This document shows, one piece after another, positions 24,256 to 32,735 of a stretch of 64,000 bases of DNA. Under the pieces are notes generated by a model, which saw only the letters and a list, made by a program, of their open reading frames with translations, made no database searches and had not been told where the DNA came from. The stretch is from Streptomyces galbus (GTDB taxonomy: Bacteria > Actinomycetota > Actinomycetes > Streptomycetales > Streptomycetaceae), in the NCBI RefSeq assembly GCF_005280195.1, contig NZ_SZPR01000012.1:396861-460860 (forward strand), given 5' to 3'. Each line of letters starts with the position of its first letter. Position 1 is the first letter of the stretch. Made by a program: the position numbers and the translations under genes.

Positions 24256-25710
24256 ATGTCCAAGGTCCTCACCTCCCTCCCCGTCGGCGAGCGCGTCGGC
24301 ATCGCCTTCTCGGGCGGCCTCGACACCTCGGTCGCGGTCGCGTGGATGCGCGAAAAGGGCGCCGTCCCCTGCACCTACACCGCCGACATCGGCCAGTACG
24401 ACGAGCCCGACATCGCCTCGGTGCCCGGCCGCGCGGAGACCTACGGCGCGGAGATCGCCCGCCTGGTCGACTGCCGCGCCGCACTGGTCGAGGAGGGCCT
24501 GGCCGCGCTCACCTGCGGCGCGTTCCACATCCGCTCCGGCGGGCGCGCGTACTTCAACACCACGCCGCTGGGCCGCGCCGTCACCGGCACGCTGCTGGTG
24601 CGCGCGATGCTCGAGGACGACGTCCAGATCTGGGGCGACGGCTCGACGTACAAGGGCAACGACATCGAGCGGTTCTACCGCTACGGCCTGCTCGCCAACC
24701 CCAACCTGCGGATCTACAAGCCCTGGCTGGACGCGGACTTCGTGACCGAGCTCGGCGGCCGCAAGGAGATGTCGGAGTGGCTCCTCGCCCACGACCTCCC
24801 CTACCGCGCCAGCACGGAGAAGGCCTACTCCACCGACGCCAACATCTGGGGCGCCACCCACGAGGCCAAGACCCTGGAGCACCTGGACACCGGCGTCGAG
24901 ACGGTCGAGCCGATCATGGGCGTCCGGTTCTGGGACCCGGCCGTCGAGGTCCCCACCGAGGACGTGACGATCGGCTTCGACCAGGGCCGCCCCGTCACGA
25001 TCAACGGCAAGGAGTTCGCCTCCGCCGTCGACCTGGTGATGGAGGCCAACGCCATCGGCGGCCGCCACGGCCTGGGCATGTCCGACCAGATCGAGAACCG
25101 CATCATCGAGGCCAAGAGCCGCGGCATCTACGAGGCCCCCGGCATGGCCCTGCTGCACGCGGCCTACGAGCGCTTGGTCAACGCGATCCACAACGAGGAC
25201 ACGCTCGCCCAGTACCACACCGAGGGCCGGCGCCTGGGCCGCCTGATGTACGAGGGCCGCTGGCTGGACCCGCAGGCGCTGATGATCCGCGAGTCGCTGC
25301 AGCGCTGGGTCGGCTCGGCGATCACCGGCGAGGTCACCCTGCGGCTGCGGCGCGGCGAGGACTACTCGCTCCTCGACACCACCGGCCCGGCGTTCAGCTA
25401 CCACCCCGACAAGCTGTCCATGGAGCGCACCGAGGACTCCGCGTTCGGCCCGGTCGACCGGATCGGCCAGCTCACCATGCGCAACCTGGACATCGCCGAC
25501 TCCCGCGCCAAGCTGGAGCAGTACGTCGGCCTCGGCCTGATCGGCACCGCCACCCCGACCATCGGGGCCTCCCAGGCCGCCGCGACCGGGCTCATCGGCA
25601 CCATGCCCGAGCTGCCCGAGGGCGGCGCCGAGGCCATCGCCTCGCGGGGCGAGGTCTCCGAGGAGGACGCGCTGCTCGACCGCGCGGCGATGGAGTCCGG
25701 CACGGACTGA
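24256..25710 (+). CDS. argG: argininosuccinate synthase
   Basis: 484-residue cytoplasmic enzyme that joins citrulline and aspartate with ATP to make argininosuccinate, the penultimate step of arginine biosynthesis. The N-type ATP pyrophosphatase P-loop is SGGLDTS (19-25), and GDGSTYKGND and RFYRYG match the longer, E. coli-like ArgG class rather than the about 400-residue class. The upstream in-frame GTG (24241) would lie inside the promoter, so I use ATG 24256. No other arg genes adjoin. A 16-bp hairpin follows. Confidence 0.95.
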   Translation: MSKVLTSLPVGERVGIAFSGGLDTSVAVAWMREKGAVPCTYTADIGQYDEPDIASVPGRAETYGAEIARLVDCRAALVEEGLAALTCGAFHIRSGGRAYFNTTPLGRAVTGTLLVRAMLEDDVQIWGDGSTYKGNDIERFYRYGLLANPNLRIYKPWLDADFVTELGGRKEMSEWLLAHDLPYRASTEKAYSTDANIWGATHEAKTLEHLDTGVETVEPIMGVRFWDPAVEVPTEDVTIGFDQGRPVTINGKEFASAVDLVMEANAIGGRHGLGMSDQIENRIIEAKSRGIYEAPGMALLHAAYERLVNAIHNEDTLAQYHTEGRRLGRLMYEGRWLDPQALMIRESLQRWVGSAITGEVTLRLRRGEDYSLLDTTGPAFSYHPDKLSMERTEDSAFGPVDRIGQLTMRNLDIADSRAKLEQYVGLGLIGTATPTIGASQAAATGLIGTMPELPEGGAEAIASRGEVSEEDALLDRAAMESGTD

Positions 25711-25731
25711 CGGGCTCCGCCCGGTCCACCA

Positions 25732-25776
25732 CCGGAGGGCCGGCTCGACGGGACACCCGCCGAGCCGGCCCTCCGG
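25732..25776 (+). terminator. argG terminator
   Basis: CCGGAGGGCCGGCTCG (25732-25747) and its exact reverse complement (25761-25776) make a 16-bp stem with a 13-nt loop, 21 nt after the argG stop. No U-run follows, as is usual in Streptomyces. Confidence 0.85.
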
Positions 25777-25890
25777 CTCGCGCACGGCGTGCCTGCCGGC
25801 GCCGCGGGGGCCACGTCGGGCGGCGACGGCGGGGGAGGGGCCGTCGAGCGGTGGCCGGGTCCCCGGGGCCGGAGCGGCGGAACCCGGCCT

Positions 25891-26385
25891 TCAGTCGGAC
25901 AGGGTCGTGGCGAGGTCCGTGGCGGCCCGGGCGAGGTCCGGGTCCGCGGCGGTGGTGGGGTCGGCGAGGAGGGCGTCGAGAACAGCACGTCCGGCGCGCA
26001 CCGCCTCGCGGGCCGCGCGCTCCCAGCCGACGTAGTCCTCCGGGTAGTGCAGCAGCTTGGGGTAGGTCGCGGCCGTGGTCTCCCACTGGCGGGCGTGGGC
26101 GATCTCGTCCAGCAGGCGCAGGATGCGGGCCCGGCAGCCGAGGTGGGGCAACTGGACCAGGTCCCACAGGAAGGGCACCGTCGGAGCCGTGGCCTGGTCG
26201 ACGACGAAGCCGTAGCGGCAGACGCGGTCGCGGAGCTGGGCGAGCGCCGAGGTGGCGGCCGGTTCGTCGCCCCGGGCAAGGGTGGTGAGCAGGGAGGGGA
26301 TCCCCGAGGCCGGTCCCGCGCAGTCCTTGATCTCGGGCCACGGCACCAGGGCCAGGTCGTCGAGGGTTCTCTTCACCGTGGTCAT
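25891..26385 (-). CDS. hypothetical helical protein in a WhiJ-type locus
   Basis: 164-residue soluble, helix-rich protein with no motif I recognise. Spaced hydrophobic helices (VPFLWDLVQLPHLG, ARILRLLDEIAHARQW) suggest a HEAT-like or all-alpha fold. It starts at ATG 26385, one base after the stop of the RsbW-like ATPase gene, so both are co-transcribed and perhaps coupled. Proteins of this type occur as accompaniments in Streptomyces regulatory islands, but no role can be assigned. The gap from here to the argG terminator (25777-25890) shows nothing further. Confidence 0.6.
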   Translation of the reverse strand: MTTVKRTLDDLALVPWPEIKDCAGPASGIPSLLTTLARGDEPAATSALAQLRDRVCRYGFVVDQATAPTVPFLWDLVQLPHLGCRARILRLLDEIAHARQWETTAATYPKLLHYPEDYVGWERAAREAVRAGRAVLDALLADPTTAADPDLARAATDLATTLSD

Positions 26386-26386
26386 G

Positions 26387-26839
26387 TCAGGCCTGCGCTC
26401 GCGTCGGCAGCATCGCCCAGACGGTCTTGCCCAGGGGCGCGCGGCGGGTCCAGCCCCAGTGCGCCGACAGGGCCTCCACGATGTGCAGCCCCCGGCCGTG
26501 CTCCAGCAGCGACTCCCCGGGGGTCGGGTACACCGGCGGGGTGTCGCACTGGTCGCTGACCGCGCAGACCAGGTGGGCCCGGCGCAGGGTCAGCCGCAGC
26601 CGTACGTCCGCGCAGCCCGGCACGTCGGGACCGGCGTGCAGCACCGCGTTGGCGGCGAGCTCGGTGACGACCGTGACCGCGTCGTCGGCACACTGGGCCA
26701 CCTCCCACCGGTCCAGCATGCGGTGGGTGAACGCGCGCGCTTCGGCGAACCCCTCCCGGCTGCCGGTGATGCGGAAGGTGGCTGTTCGGGCCGAGTCGTG
26801 CACGGACTCTCGACTCCGGAACTGTGCAGGTGATGACAC
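26387..26839 (-). CDS. RsbW/SpoIIAB-like ATP-binding regulatory protein
   Basis: 150-residue HATPase_c protein of the anti-sigma kinase family. The N-box is VVTELAANAVLHAG (about 57-70), and the G1/G2 region is HGRGLHIVEALSAHWGW followed by KTVWAMLP. Start GTG 26839 has AGGGA upstream. In Streptomyces such orphan ATPases sit beside DUF397 and XRE proteins in AbaA/WhiJ-type loci that influence development and antibiotic production. The DUF397 gene starts 129 bp away on the opposite strand. Kinase activity and partner are inferred; no STAS partner adjoins. Confidence 0.82.
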   Translation of the reverse strand: MSSPAQFRSRESVHDSARTATFRITGSREGFAEARAFTHRMLDRWEVAQCADDAVTVVTELAANAVLHAGPDVPGCADVRLRLTLRRAHLVCAVSDQCDTPPVYPTPGESLLEHGRGLHIVEALSAHWGWTRRAPLGKTVWAMLPTRAQA

Positions 26840-26924
26840 GGCATCTCCCTGAAGCGACGTCAGGACGGGGCGCCGGAACGGCGGTTGACGGCACGGCTAT
26901 TATCCACGCTGAGGATGGCCTCGT

Positions 26925-26944
26925 GCAATTTCACGGGAAATTGC
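26925..26944 (+). promoter_or_regulatory. AT-rich inverted repeat in the leader of the DUF397 gene
   Basis: GCAATTTC (26925-26932) pairs with GAAATTGC (26937-26944) around a 4-nt loop, about 25 bp before the GTG of the DUF397 gene. It stands out as AT-rich in this GC-rich sequence. It could be an operator for the adjacent XRE protein or an mRNA hairpin near the ribosome site (GAGGAGA, 26957-26963). TATTAT (26898-26903) upstream is a possible -10. Confidence 0.45.
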
Positions 26945-26968
26945 GCACGCAAGAACGAGGAGAGTGCC

Positions 26969-27199
26969 GTGGCGTCGATACGGAACGGAGTGCGGGCGAG
27001 CTCGCTGGGCGTCCGCTGGATCAAGAGCACCCACAGCGCCGCCGAGGGCAACTGCGTCGAGGTGGCCGCGCTGGACGGCGGCGGCGTCGCGCTGCGCAAC
27101 TCGCGCGATCCCGAGGGCCCCGCCCTGGTCTACACGCCGGCCGAGGTCGCCGCGTTCCTGGCGGGCGCCAAGGACGGTGAGTTCGACCACCTGGTGTGA
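26969..27199 (+). CDS. DUF397 protein (WhiJ/AbaA-associated small protein)
   Basis: 76-residue DUF397 protein with the family hallmarks: RWIKSTHSAAEGNCVEVA, VALRNSRDPEGPAL and a closing AEVAAFLAGAKDGEFDHLV. I start at GTG 26969, with GAGGAGA upstream; the longer frame from 26885 lacks a ribosome site. DUF397 proteins are small partners of XRE-DUF5753 regulators, encoded just downstream here, and in the WhiJ system are thought to relieve DNA binding by the XRE partner. Together with the ATPase on the other strand this is a complete WhiJ-type trio. Confidence 0.88.
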   Translation: MASIRNGVRASSLGVRWIKSTHSAAEGNCVEVAALDGGGVALRNSRDPEGPALVYTPAEVAAFLAGAKDGEFDHLV

Positions 27200-27337
27200 C
27201 CTCGCGGTTCGGCCGTACAGCCCAAGAGGCCACCCAGCGGGGCGAACTGAGGCGGTTTCAGCTTCCGTACCCCGTGCGGTGGACGGCGGCCGGATGCGAT
27301 AATGCGGGTGTCGTCTGCCGGACCAGCGGGAGTCAGG

Positions 27338-28252
27338 ATGTCTGTCGAGAAGCCTAGGGTCTCCCGTCTCGAACCGTATCTGAGCCGGCCCGAACCGGCC
27401 CCGACCCTGCTGAAGATGCTGGTCGGCGTGCAGCTCGCCGGCATCCGCGAGGACGCCGGCTACTCCCAGGACCACGCCGTGCGGCAGTTGGGCTTCAGCC
27501 CCGCGAAGCTGTCGCGCATCGAGGCGGGCAAGGGCCGCAAGCCCCCGACCGAGACCGACGTGCGCGCCCTGCTCGGGCTGTACGGCACCGGTGAGCACGA
27601 GACGTCGCTGATCCTGCAGCTCCTGCGGCGGGCCAACGAGCCCGGCTGGTGGCAGCGCTACGACAAACGGCTGATGCCCGAGTGGTTCGACCGGCTGGTC
27701 GGACTCCAGGAGGCGGCCACCGCGATCCGTACCTTCGAGATCCAGTACGTGCCGGGCCTGCTCCAGACCTCCGCCTACGCCCGCGCCGTCGTCGAGCGCG
27801 GTCTGCCCGCCGCGCCGGCCCGGGAGGTCGAGCGGCGCGTGGAGCTGCGCATGCGCCGCCGCGAACTCCTGGAGCGCCCGGACGCCCCGCAGCTCTGGGC
27901 GGTCGTCGACGAGTCGGTGCTGCTGCGCGTGCTGGGCGGCCGCGAGGTCATGCGCGAACAGCTCGAGCACCTGGTGACCATGGCGCAGAAGCCCCACGTC
28001 ACCCTGCAGATCGTCCCGTTGGACGTGACGCACGCCTCCGCGCCGGTGATCCCCGTGACCTACCTGCGCTTCGGCGGCTCCGACCTGCCCGACGTGGTGT
28101 ACCTGGAGCAGATCCGCAGCGCGACCTTCCTGGAGGACCGGGACGAGACCGAGGAGTACCGGGTCGTCCTCGACCGGCTGGCCGACGAGGCGCTCAACCC
28201 GCGGGAGTCCCTGGACCGGCTGCGCGACACCATGAAGCAGCGCTACGCGTAG
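27338..28252 (+). CDS. XRE-family regulator with DUF5753 domain (WhiJ-like)
   Basis: 304-residue regulator. The helix-turn-helix (about 35-75, AGIREDAGYSQDHAVRQLG then SPAKLSRIEAGKGRKPP) is followed by a DUF5753 effector domain (about 105-295: YVPGLLQTSAYARAV, LWAVVDESVL). ATG 27338 has GGGAG upstream; an in-frame ATG at 27302 lies in GATAATG, where GATAAT (27298-27303) is a better fit as a -10 element. It pairs with the DUF397 gene 139 bp upstream. Such pairs are highly paralogous in Streptomyces and affect sporulation; the specific target here is unknown. Confidence 0.88.
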   Translation: MSVEKPRVSRLEPYLSRPEPAPTLLKMLVGVQLAGIREDAGYSQDHAVRQLGFSPAKLSRIEAGKGRKPPTETDVRALLGLYGTGEHETSLILQLLRRANEPGWWQRYDKRLMPEWFDRLVGLQEAATAIRTFEIQYVPGLLQTSAYARAVVERGLPAAPAREVERRVELRMRRRELLERPDAPQLWAVVDESVLLRVLGGREVMREQLEHLVTMAQKPHVTLQIVPLDVTHASAPVIPVTYLRFGGSDLPDVVYLEQIRSATFLEDRDETEEYRVVLDRLADEALNPRESLDRLRDTMKQRYA

Positions 28253-28284
28253 GAGCGCCGCCGGCCGGCCGTCACGAGGCGGGG

Positions 28285-28311
28285 CGGGGGCGCCGCACGG
28301 CAGCGCCCCCG
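28285..28311. terminator. convergent hairpin terminator
   Basis: CGGGGGCGC (28285-28293) and GCGCCCCCG (28303-28311) form a 9-bp stem with a 9-nt loop, between the XRE gene and the minus-strand methyltransferase ending at 28319. Confidence 0.6.
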
Positions 28312-28318
28312 GACCGCG

Positions 28319-29137
28319 TCACCCCAGGCGGCCGACGCCGCCGAACTCGATCCACTCCTGCGTGAGTTGGCGGGGGGACACCTCACTGTCCGGGCGCCAC
28401 GTGGAGACCTCGACCAGTCCCGGTTCGAGGATGTCGAGCCCGTCGAACCAGGCCTCGACGTCCTTCTCCTCCCGCACCCGGCCCCAGTGGCCCTGGGTCG
28501 CCTTGTCCATGAAGTCGGTGACGAACTCCCGGACCGCCGGGTCGGCGCTGACCAGCTGGCACATCACCAGGCAGCTGCCCGGCGCGAGTCGCTCGACGAC
28601 GCGGCGGACCACGGCCGGCGGGCCGTCGGTCTCGCTGTCCGGGATGCAGTGGAACACCGAGTTGAACAGCACGGCCACCGGCCGGTCGAAGTCGATCAGG
28701 CGCCGGGTGTCCTCGTGGCCGAAGATCGCGTCGGTGTCGCGCAGGTCGGCGTGTATGACCGTGGTCCGCTCGTCCTGCTCCAGCAGGGCCCGGCCGTGGA
28801 CCATGACCATCGGGTCGTTGTCGACGTAGACCACGTGGACGCCCGGGTCGATGCGCTGGGCGACCTGGTGGATGTTGTCCTGGGTGGGCAGGCCGGACCC
28901 GTGGTCCAGGAACTGCCGGATGCCGTACTCCTGGGTCAGCGTGCGCACGACCCGCTGGAGGAAGCGGCGGTTGTTCAGCGCGAGGGCGCGGGTGCTGGGG
29001 ACGACCTTGTCCAGCTCCTCGACGGCCGCGCGGTCGGCGGCGTAGTTGTCCTTGCCGCCCAGGTAGTAGTCGTACATGCGCGCGGCCGTGGGAACCGACG
29101 CGTCGATCTTCGTGGACAGTTGCTCTCCAGGCTGCAT
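28319..29137 (-). CDS. SAM-dependent methyltransferase, DUF574 family
   Basis: 272-residue DUF574 (Methyltransf_19) protein. The family signature ARMYDYYLGGKDNYAADRAA near the N-terminus is followed by a SAM-binding Rossmann core: QFLDHGSGLPTQDNIHQVAQ and HVVYVDNDPMVMVHGRALL. Actinobacteria carry many copies and the methyl acceptor is generally unknown. ATG 29137 has GGGGGAAG upstream. It stands alone on the minus strand; the 287-bp divergent gap to the cupin gene shows no clear operator. Confidence 0.88.
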   Translation of the reverse strand: MQPGEQLSTKIDASVPTAARMYDYYLGGKDNYAADRAAVEELDKVVPSTRALALNNRRFLQRVVRTLTQEYGIRQFLDHGSGLPTQDNIHQVAQRIDPGVHVVYVDNDPMVMVHGRALLEQDERTTVIHADLRDTDAIFGHEDTRRLIDFDRPVAVLFNSVFHCIPDSETDGPPAVVRRVVERLAPGSCLVMCQLVSADPAVREFVTDFMDKATQGHWGRVREEKDVEAWFDGLDILEPGLVEVSTWRPDSEVSPRQLTQEWIEFGGVGRLG

Positions 29138-29424
29138 CTCTTCCCCCAGACACCGCGCCGCGGACCGGCGGGACCGACAATACATCGTAGGGAAGCGGGA
29201 CTTGGCGGCACCAGGCAGATGACGTGCCATCCTCCCGCCACCTGCCCCGCGCCCCGCTCCACCCGCCCTCCGGCGACCGTCCGCCCGTCCCGGGCCGTCG
29301 AATGGCGGCCGGACCGGGACGGGCGGACGATGAGGGGATGGGGTGCGGTCCCCCATCGGTGACGTCCAGGGCCGCCGGGGAGACCGGCCCCGGCCGTGAG
29401 GCACGGCCGGAAGGGAGGAGCGTC

Positions 29425-29787
29425 ATGCTGGAAGTGAAGACGCTCGACAAGCCGGACGAGCGGCGCGATTTCCCCCGCGGTCACCTCGAAGCCGTCCACC
29501 TGAGCGGGCTGGACTTCGCCGTGGCCACCTTCGAGCCCGGCTGGCGCTGGTCGGAGTCCGTGGCGCCCATCGCGGGCACCGAGACCTGCCAGGTCCACCA
29601 CAACGGCTACGTCGTCCAGGGACGCATGCACCTGCACATGGACGACGGCGGCGAGAGCGAGGTCGGCCCCGGCGACGTGTTCGTCTGCACGCCCGGCCAC
29701 GACGCCTGGGTCGTCGGGGACGAGCAGGTCGTGGTGTACGACTTCGCCGGCGCCATGGCCCGGGACTACGCGAAGGCCGGGGACTGA
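29425..29787 (+). CDS. cupin-domain protein
   Basis: 120-residue single cupin barrel. Metal-binding positions come from CQVHHNGYVVQGRMHLHMDD and the second motif PGHDAWVVGDEQVVVYDF. ATG 29425 follows AGGGAGGAG; the longer upstream frame is unsupported. Such small cupins are sugar- or oxalate-binding enzymes or stress proteins, and no specific function can be read. It is monocistronic, ending in a strong hairpin at 29837-29868. Confidence 0.8.
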   Translation: MLEVKTLDKPDERRDFPRGHLEAVHLSGLDFAVATFEPGWRWSESVAPIAGTETCQVHHNGYVVQGRMHLHMDDGGESEVGPGDVFVCTPGHDAWVVGDEQVVVYDFAGAMARDYAKAGD

Positions 29788-29836
29788 CCCCAGGGCGCCA
29801 GGGCGCCACGGCCGTGGCGCACCACCCCGACCGACC

Positions 29837-29868
29837 GGGGCGGGGGAGGGCACACCCTCTCCCGCCCC
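29837..29868. terminator. convergent hairpin terminator
   Basis: Bases 29837-29850 pair with 29855-29868 over 14 bp with a single G-U, and the loop is CACA. It lies between the cupin gene and the minus-strand vWA gene that ends at 29897. Confidence 0.85.
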
Positions 29869-29896
29869 GCGGCGTGCCCGGCGCCTGCCCGGCGGG

Positions 29897-31255
29897 TCAG
29901 ACCGGCAGGAGGCGCTCGACGAGGGTGCCGAGCTGGCGGGCGGTGCGGCACTCGTGCATGGGGACCAGGTCGGCGTAGGCGAGCGCCGCCGAGTCCCCGG
30001 TGCCCCACTGGGCGCGCGGCTCCGGGTTCAGCCAGTGGACGCGGCGGCAGCGACGGGCGATCTCGCGGACGGCGGGCAGGTTCGGGTCGCTGCGGTTGGT
30101 CCGGGCGTCGCCCAGGACGAACACGGTGGTGCGGGGGGTGAGCGTCCTGGCGTGGCGCTCGGCGAACTCGCCGAGCGCCACGCCGTAGTCGCTGCTGCCG
30201 TGCCAGGCGGCGACGGCGGCCTCGGTGTGGATGCGGGCGCTCAACCCCCCGGGGTCGGCGGCGCCGTGCACGAGCAGCCCGGTCACCTCGTCGACTCGGT
30301 TGACGAACGCGAACACGCGCACCTTGGTGAACTGGTCGTGCAGCGCCTGCACCAGCAGCATCGTGAAGTCGGAGAACCCGGACACCGAGCCCGACACGTC
30401 GCACAGCAGCACCAGTTCGGGACGGCCCGGCCGGCGCCGGCGCAGCACCGGCCGCATGGGCACGCCCCCGGTGGACAGGGAGCCGCGCAGGGTGCGGCGC
30501 AGGTCGACGGCGCCCCGGGCGGCCCGCCGCCGCCGTGCGGCCAGCCGGGTGGCGAGCTTGCGGGCCAACGGCTGCACGGTGCGGCGCAGTTCGGCCAGCC
30601 GGTCCTTGCCCGCGTACAGGAAGTCGACCCGGTCCGCGGTGGGCGCCACGGCCCGGCGGGCGATCTCCTCCGGGCCCCGCCGCTCCGCCACCCGCCGCCG
30701 CGCCTCCACGGCCACCAGCGCGCGGAAGGCCTCGATGCGGCGCCGGATCTCGTCCTCCAGCAGCCGGTCGGTGAACCCCGTGCCGGCGCCCCGCGCCCGC
30801 AGCTCGTCCCGCACCCTGGCCAACAGGGTCTGGGGGCGCAGCCGGTCCAGCGTCTGGTACGACGACCAGCCGTCCGACCCGGGCGCACTCCCGTAGCCGC
30901 CGAGCCCGTCCACCGCCTCGACGGCCAGCCGGGCCAGCATCGCCCGGTCGTCCGCCGTGAGCGCGTCGGCGAGCCGGTCGCGCAGCTCCTCCCGGCCGGC
31001 GGCCTCCGTCACCGGGCCGCCCACGGCGTGCGGGAAGTACAGGTCGAAGACCGCGTCGAACACCTGCCGCTGACCCGTCTCGTGCAGCAGGGTCGCGGCC
31101 AGCCCCTCGCGCAGCACCGCCCGGTCGGCCAGCCCCAGCACCGCCACGGCCCGGGCGGCGTCCACCGTCTCGCCGGTGCCGATCCGCACCCCGTGCGTCC
31201 GCAGCGCGGCGACGAAGTCCGTCAGCCGCGCCGCCAGGTCCGCGGTCGCGGTCAC
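29897..31255 (-). CDS. CoxE-like VWA-domain protein
   Basis: 452-residue protein of the CoxE/VWA group. A helical N-terminal region (about 1-240) precedes an Arg-rich patch and a von Willebrand A domain whose metal site is DVSGS (Asp286, Ser288, Ser290), with later GDARTNRSDPN typical of CoxE. Start GTG 31255 overlaps the upstream MoxR gene's stop in GTGA, so they are coupled. MoxR ATPase plus VWA pairs act as chaperones that insert metals or assemble enzyme complexes, as in CO dehydrogenase. The client is unknown; no coxMSL genes adjoin. Confidence 0.87.
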   Translation of the reverse strand: MTATADLAARLTDFVAALRTHGVRIGTGETVDAARAVAVLGLADRAVLREGLAATLLHETGQRQVFDAVFDLYFPHAVGGPVTEAAGREELRDRLADALTADDRAMLARLAVEAVDGLGGYGSAPGSDGWSSYQTLDRLRPQTLLARVRDELRARGAGTGFTDRLLEDEIRRRIEAFRALVAVEARRRVAERRGPEEIARRAVAPTADRVDFLYAGKDRLAELRRTVQPLARKLATRLAARRRRAARGAVDLRRTLRGSLSTGGVPMRPVLRRRRPGRPELVLLCDVSGSVSGFSDFTMLLVQALHDQFTKVRVFAFVNRVDEVTGLLVHGAADPGGLSARIHTEAAVAAWHGSSDYGVALGEFAERHARTLTPRTTVFVLGDARTNRSDPNLPAVREIARRCRRVHWLNPEPRAQWGTGDSAALAYADLVPMHECRTARQLGTLVERLLPV

Positions 31256-32109
31256 AGCGCGTCCAGGTCCAGCTTGGCCGACGCCTTCAGGACGTCCTCC
31301 TGGTGCTTGAGGATCACGCCGAGGCTGTCCCGCACGACCGTCTCGTCCAGCGTGTCCGCGCCCAGCGCCAGCAGCGTGCGCGCCCAGTCGACGGTCTCGG
31401 CGACCGACGGCGCCTTGCGCAGGTCCATGGCCCGCAGCGCGCCGACCACCCGCACCACGGACGCGGCCAGTGCCTCGTCGACGCCGGGCACCTTCAGCCG
31501 TACGATCCGCCGCTCCAGTTCCTCGTCGGGGAAGCCGATGTGCAGGAACAGGCAGCGGCGCCGCAACGCCTCGGACAGCTCCCGGCTCGCGTTCGAGGTG
31601 AGCACCACGAAGGGGCGCCGGGCCGCGGTGATCGTGCCCAGCTCGGGGACCGTCACCTGGAAGTCGCTGAGCACCTCCAGGAGCAGGCCCTCCACCTCGA
31701 CGTCGGCCTTGTCGGTCTCGTCGATCAGCAGGACCTTCGGGTCGTCGCCGCGGATCGCCGTGAGCAGCGGGCGGGGGAGCAGGAACTCCTCGCTGAAGAT
31801 GTCGGTGCGCGTCTCGTCCCAGGTCTCGTCGCGGCCCGCGCTGATCCGCAGCAGCTGCTTGGCGTGGTTCCACTCGTACAGCGCGCGGGACTCGTCCACG
31901 CCCTCGTAGCACTGCAGGCGCACGAGCCGGGCCCCCGCGACCTGGGCGACGGCCTTGGCCAGCTCCGTCTTGCCGACCCCCGCCGGGCCCTCGACGAGGA
32001 GCGGCTTGCCGAGCCGGTCGGCGAGGAACACGGTGGTGGCCACGGCGGGGGAGGCCAGATAGCCGGTCTCGGCGAGACGGGCGGAGACGTCGTCGACGGA
32101 CGTGAACAA
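31252..32109 (-). CDS. MoxR-family AAA+ ATPase
   Basis: 285-residue AAA+ ATPase. Walker A is GPAGVGKT (41-48), Walker B is VLLIDETDKAD (about 118-128), and the arginine-finger region RRCLFLHIGFPDEE follows. I choose TTG 32109, since GGGAGG (complement of 32115-32120) is ideally placed and the FTSVDDVSARLAETGYLASP start is conserved; GTG 32169 upstream lacks a ribosome site. It is coupled to the VWA gene. The gap to the divergent CBS gene holds AAGCGCTT (32177-32184), a small palindrome that may be an operator. Confidence 0.87.
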   Translation of the reverse strand: MFTSVDDVSARLAETGYLASPAVATTVFLADRLGKPLLVEGPAGVGKTELAKAVAQVAGARLVRLQCYEGVDESRALYEWNHAKQLLRISAGRDETWDETRTDIFSEEFLLPRPLLTAIRGDDPKVLLIDETDKADVEVEGLLLEVLSDFQVTVPELGTITAARRPFVVLTSNASRELSEALRRRCLFLHIGFPDEELERRIVRLKVPGVDEALAASVVRVVGALRAMDLRKAPSVAETVDWARTLLALGADTLDETVVRDSLGVILKHQEDVLKASAKLDLDAL

Positions 32110-32308
32110 CGGGGCCTCCCGGCGGGTGCGGTGGGTCGTACGGGTGTGCTCGGTGGTGCGGCCAGGCACCTATCTAAGCGCTTGTTCACCGCCGCTGTCA
32201 CGAGGTGCGCCGCAGGGGGACCGGGACCGGGATGCTGCGCCCGCGCGGGGTACCCGGCCGCCGAGCGGCGGTGAGCCGCACCGCCGGACACCGGGAGGAG
32301 GACACGCC

Positions 32309-32728
32309 GTGGCACAGCACGTACGGGACATCATGACCGGTGAGCCCGTGACGGTGGAGCCGCAGACCTCGCTGACGGCCGTCGCCCGGCTGATGCGGGA
32401 CGAGCACATCGGGGCCGTCCTGGTCACCGACCACAACGAACTGCGCGGCCTGGTCAGCGACCGGGACCTCGTGGTGCGCGCCCTCGCCGAGGGCTGGGAC
32501 CCCGAGCAGACGACCGTGGCCGACGCGTGCAGCGACGACCTGGTCACGGTCACCCCCGACGACGACCTGGACCGGGCCGTCGGGCTGATGCGGGAGCACG
32601 CCGTGCGCCGCCTGCCCGTCGTCGAGGGCGGTCACCCGGTCGGCATCGTCGCCCTGGCCGACCTGGCGATGGAACGCGACCCGGAGTCGGCGCTGGGCGA
32701 CATCAGCGTGGCCCGGCCGAACCAGTAG
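32309..32728 (+). CDS. CBS-pair domain protein
   Basis: 139-residue protein made of two CBS motifs (about 8-60 and 72-128), each with the DxxxxVxVTDHNELRGLVSDRDLV-like pattern; the first begins VRDIMTGEPVTVEPQTSLT. CBS pairs bind adenosine nucleotides and act as energy or ionic-strength sensors. GTG 32309 follows GGGAGGAG. The gene is followed by an unusually long hairpin. Small CBS proteins like this are widespread in Streptomyces and are often stress-induced; no partner is evident. Confidence 0.88.
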   Translation: MAQHVRDIMTGEPVTVEPQTSLTAVARLMRDEHIGAVLVTDHNELRGLVSDRDLVVRALAEGWDPEQTTVADACSDDLVTVTPDDDLDRAVGLMREHAVRRLPVVEGGHPVGIVALADLAMERDPESALGDISVARPNQ

Positions 32729-32735
32729 GTGCGCA

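Noticed and set aside
26885..26968. Longer start for the DUF397 protein
   Set aside because: No ribosome site, and this stretch contains the AT-rich hairpin and a promoter-like TATTAT, so it is more likely leader sequence.
29224..29424. N-terminal extension of the cupin protein
   Set aside because: AGGGAGGAG sits directly before ATG 29425, and the extension is low-complexity Pro/Arg sequence with no conservation signal visible.
31256..31912. Upstream extension of the VWA protein frame
   Set aside because: It runs antiparallel in frame over the MoxR gene, whose Walker motifs are in another frame; the GTGA overlap gives the natural start.
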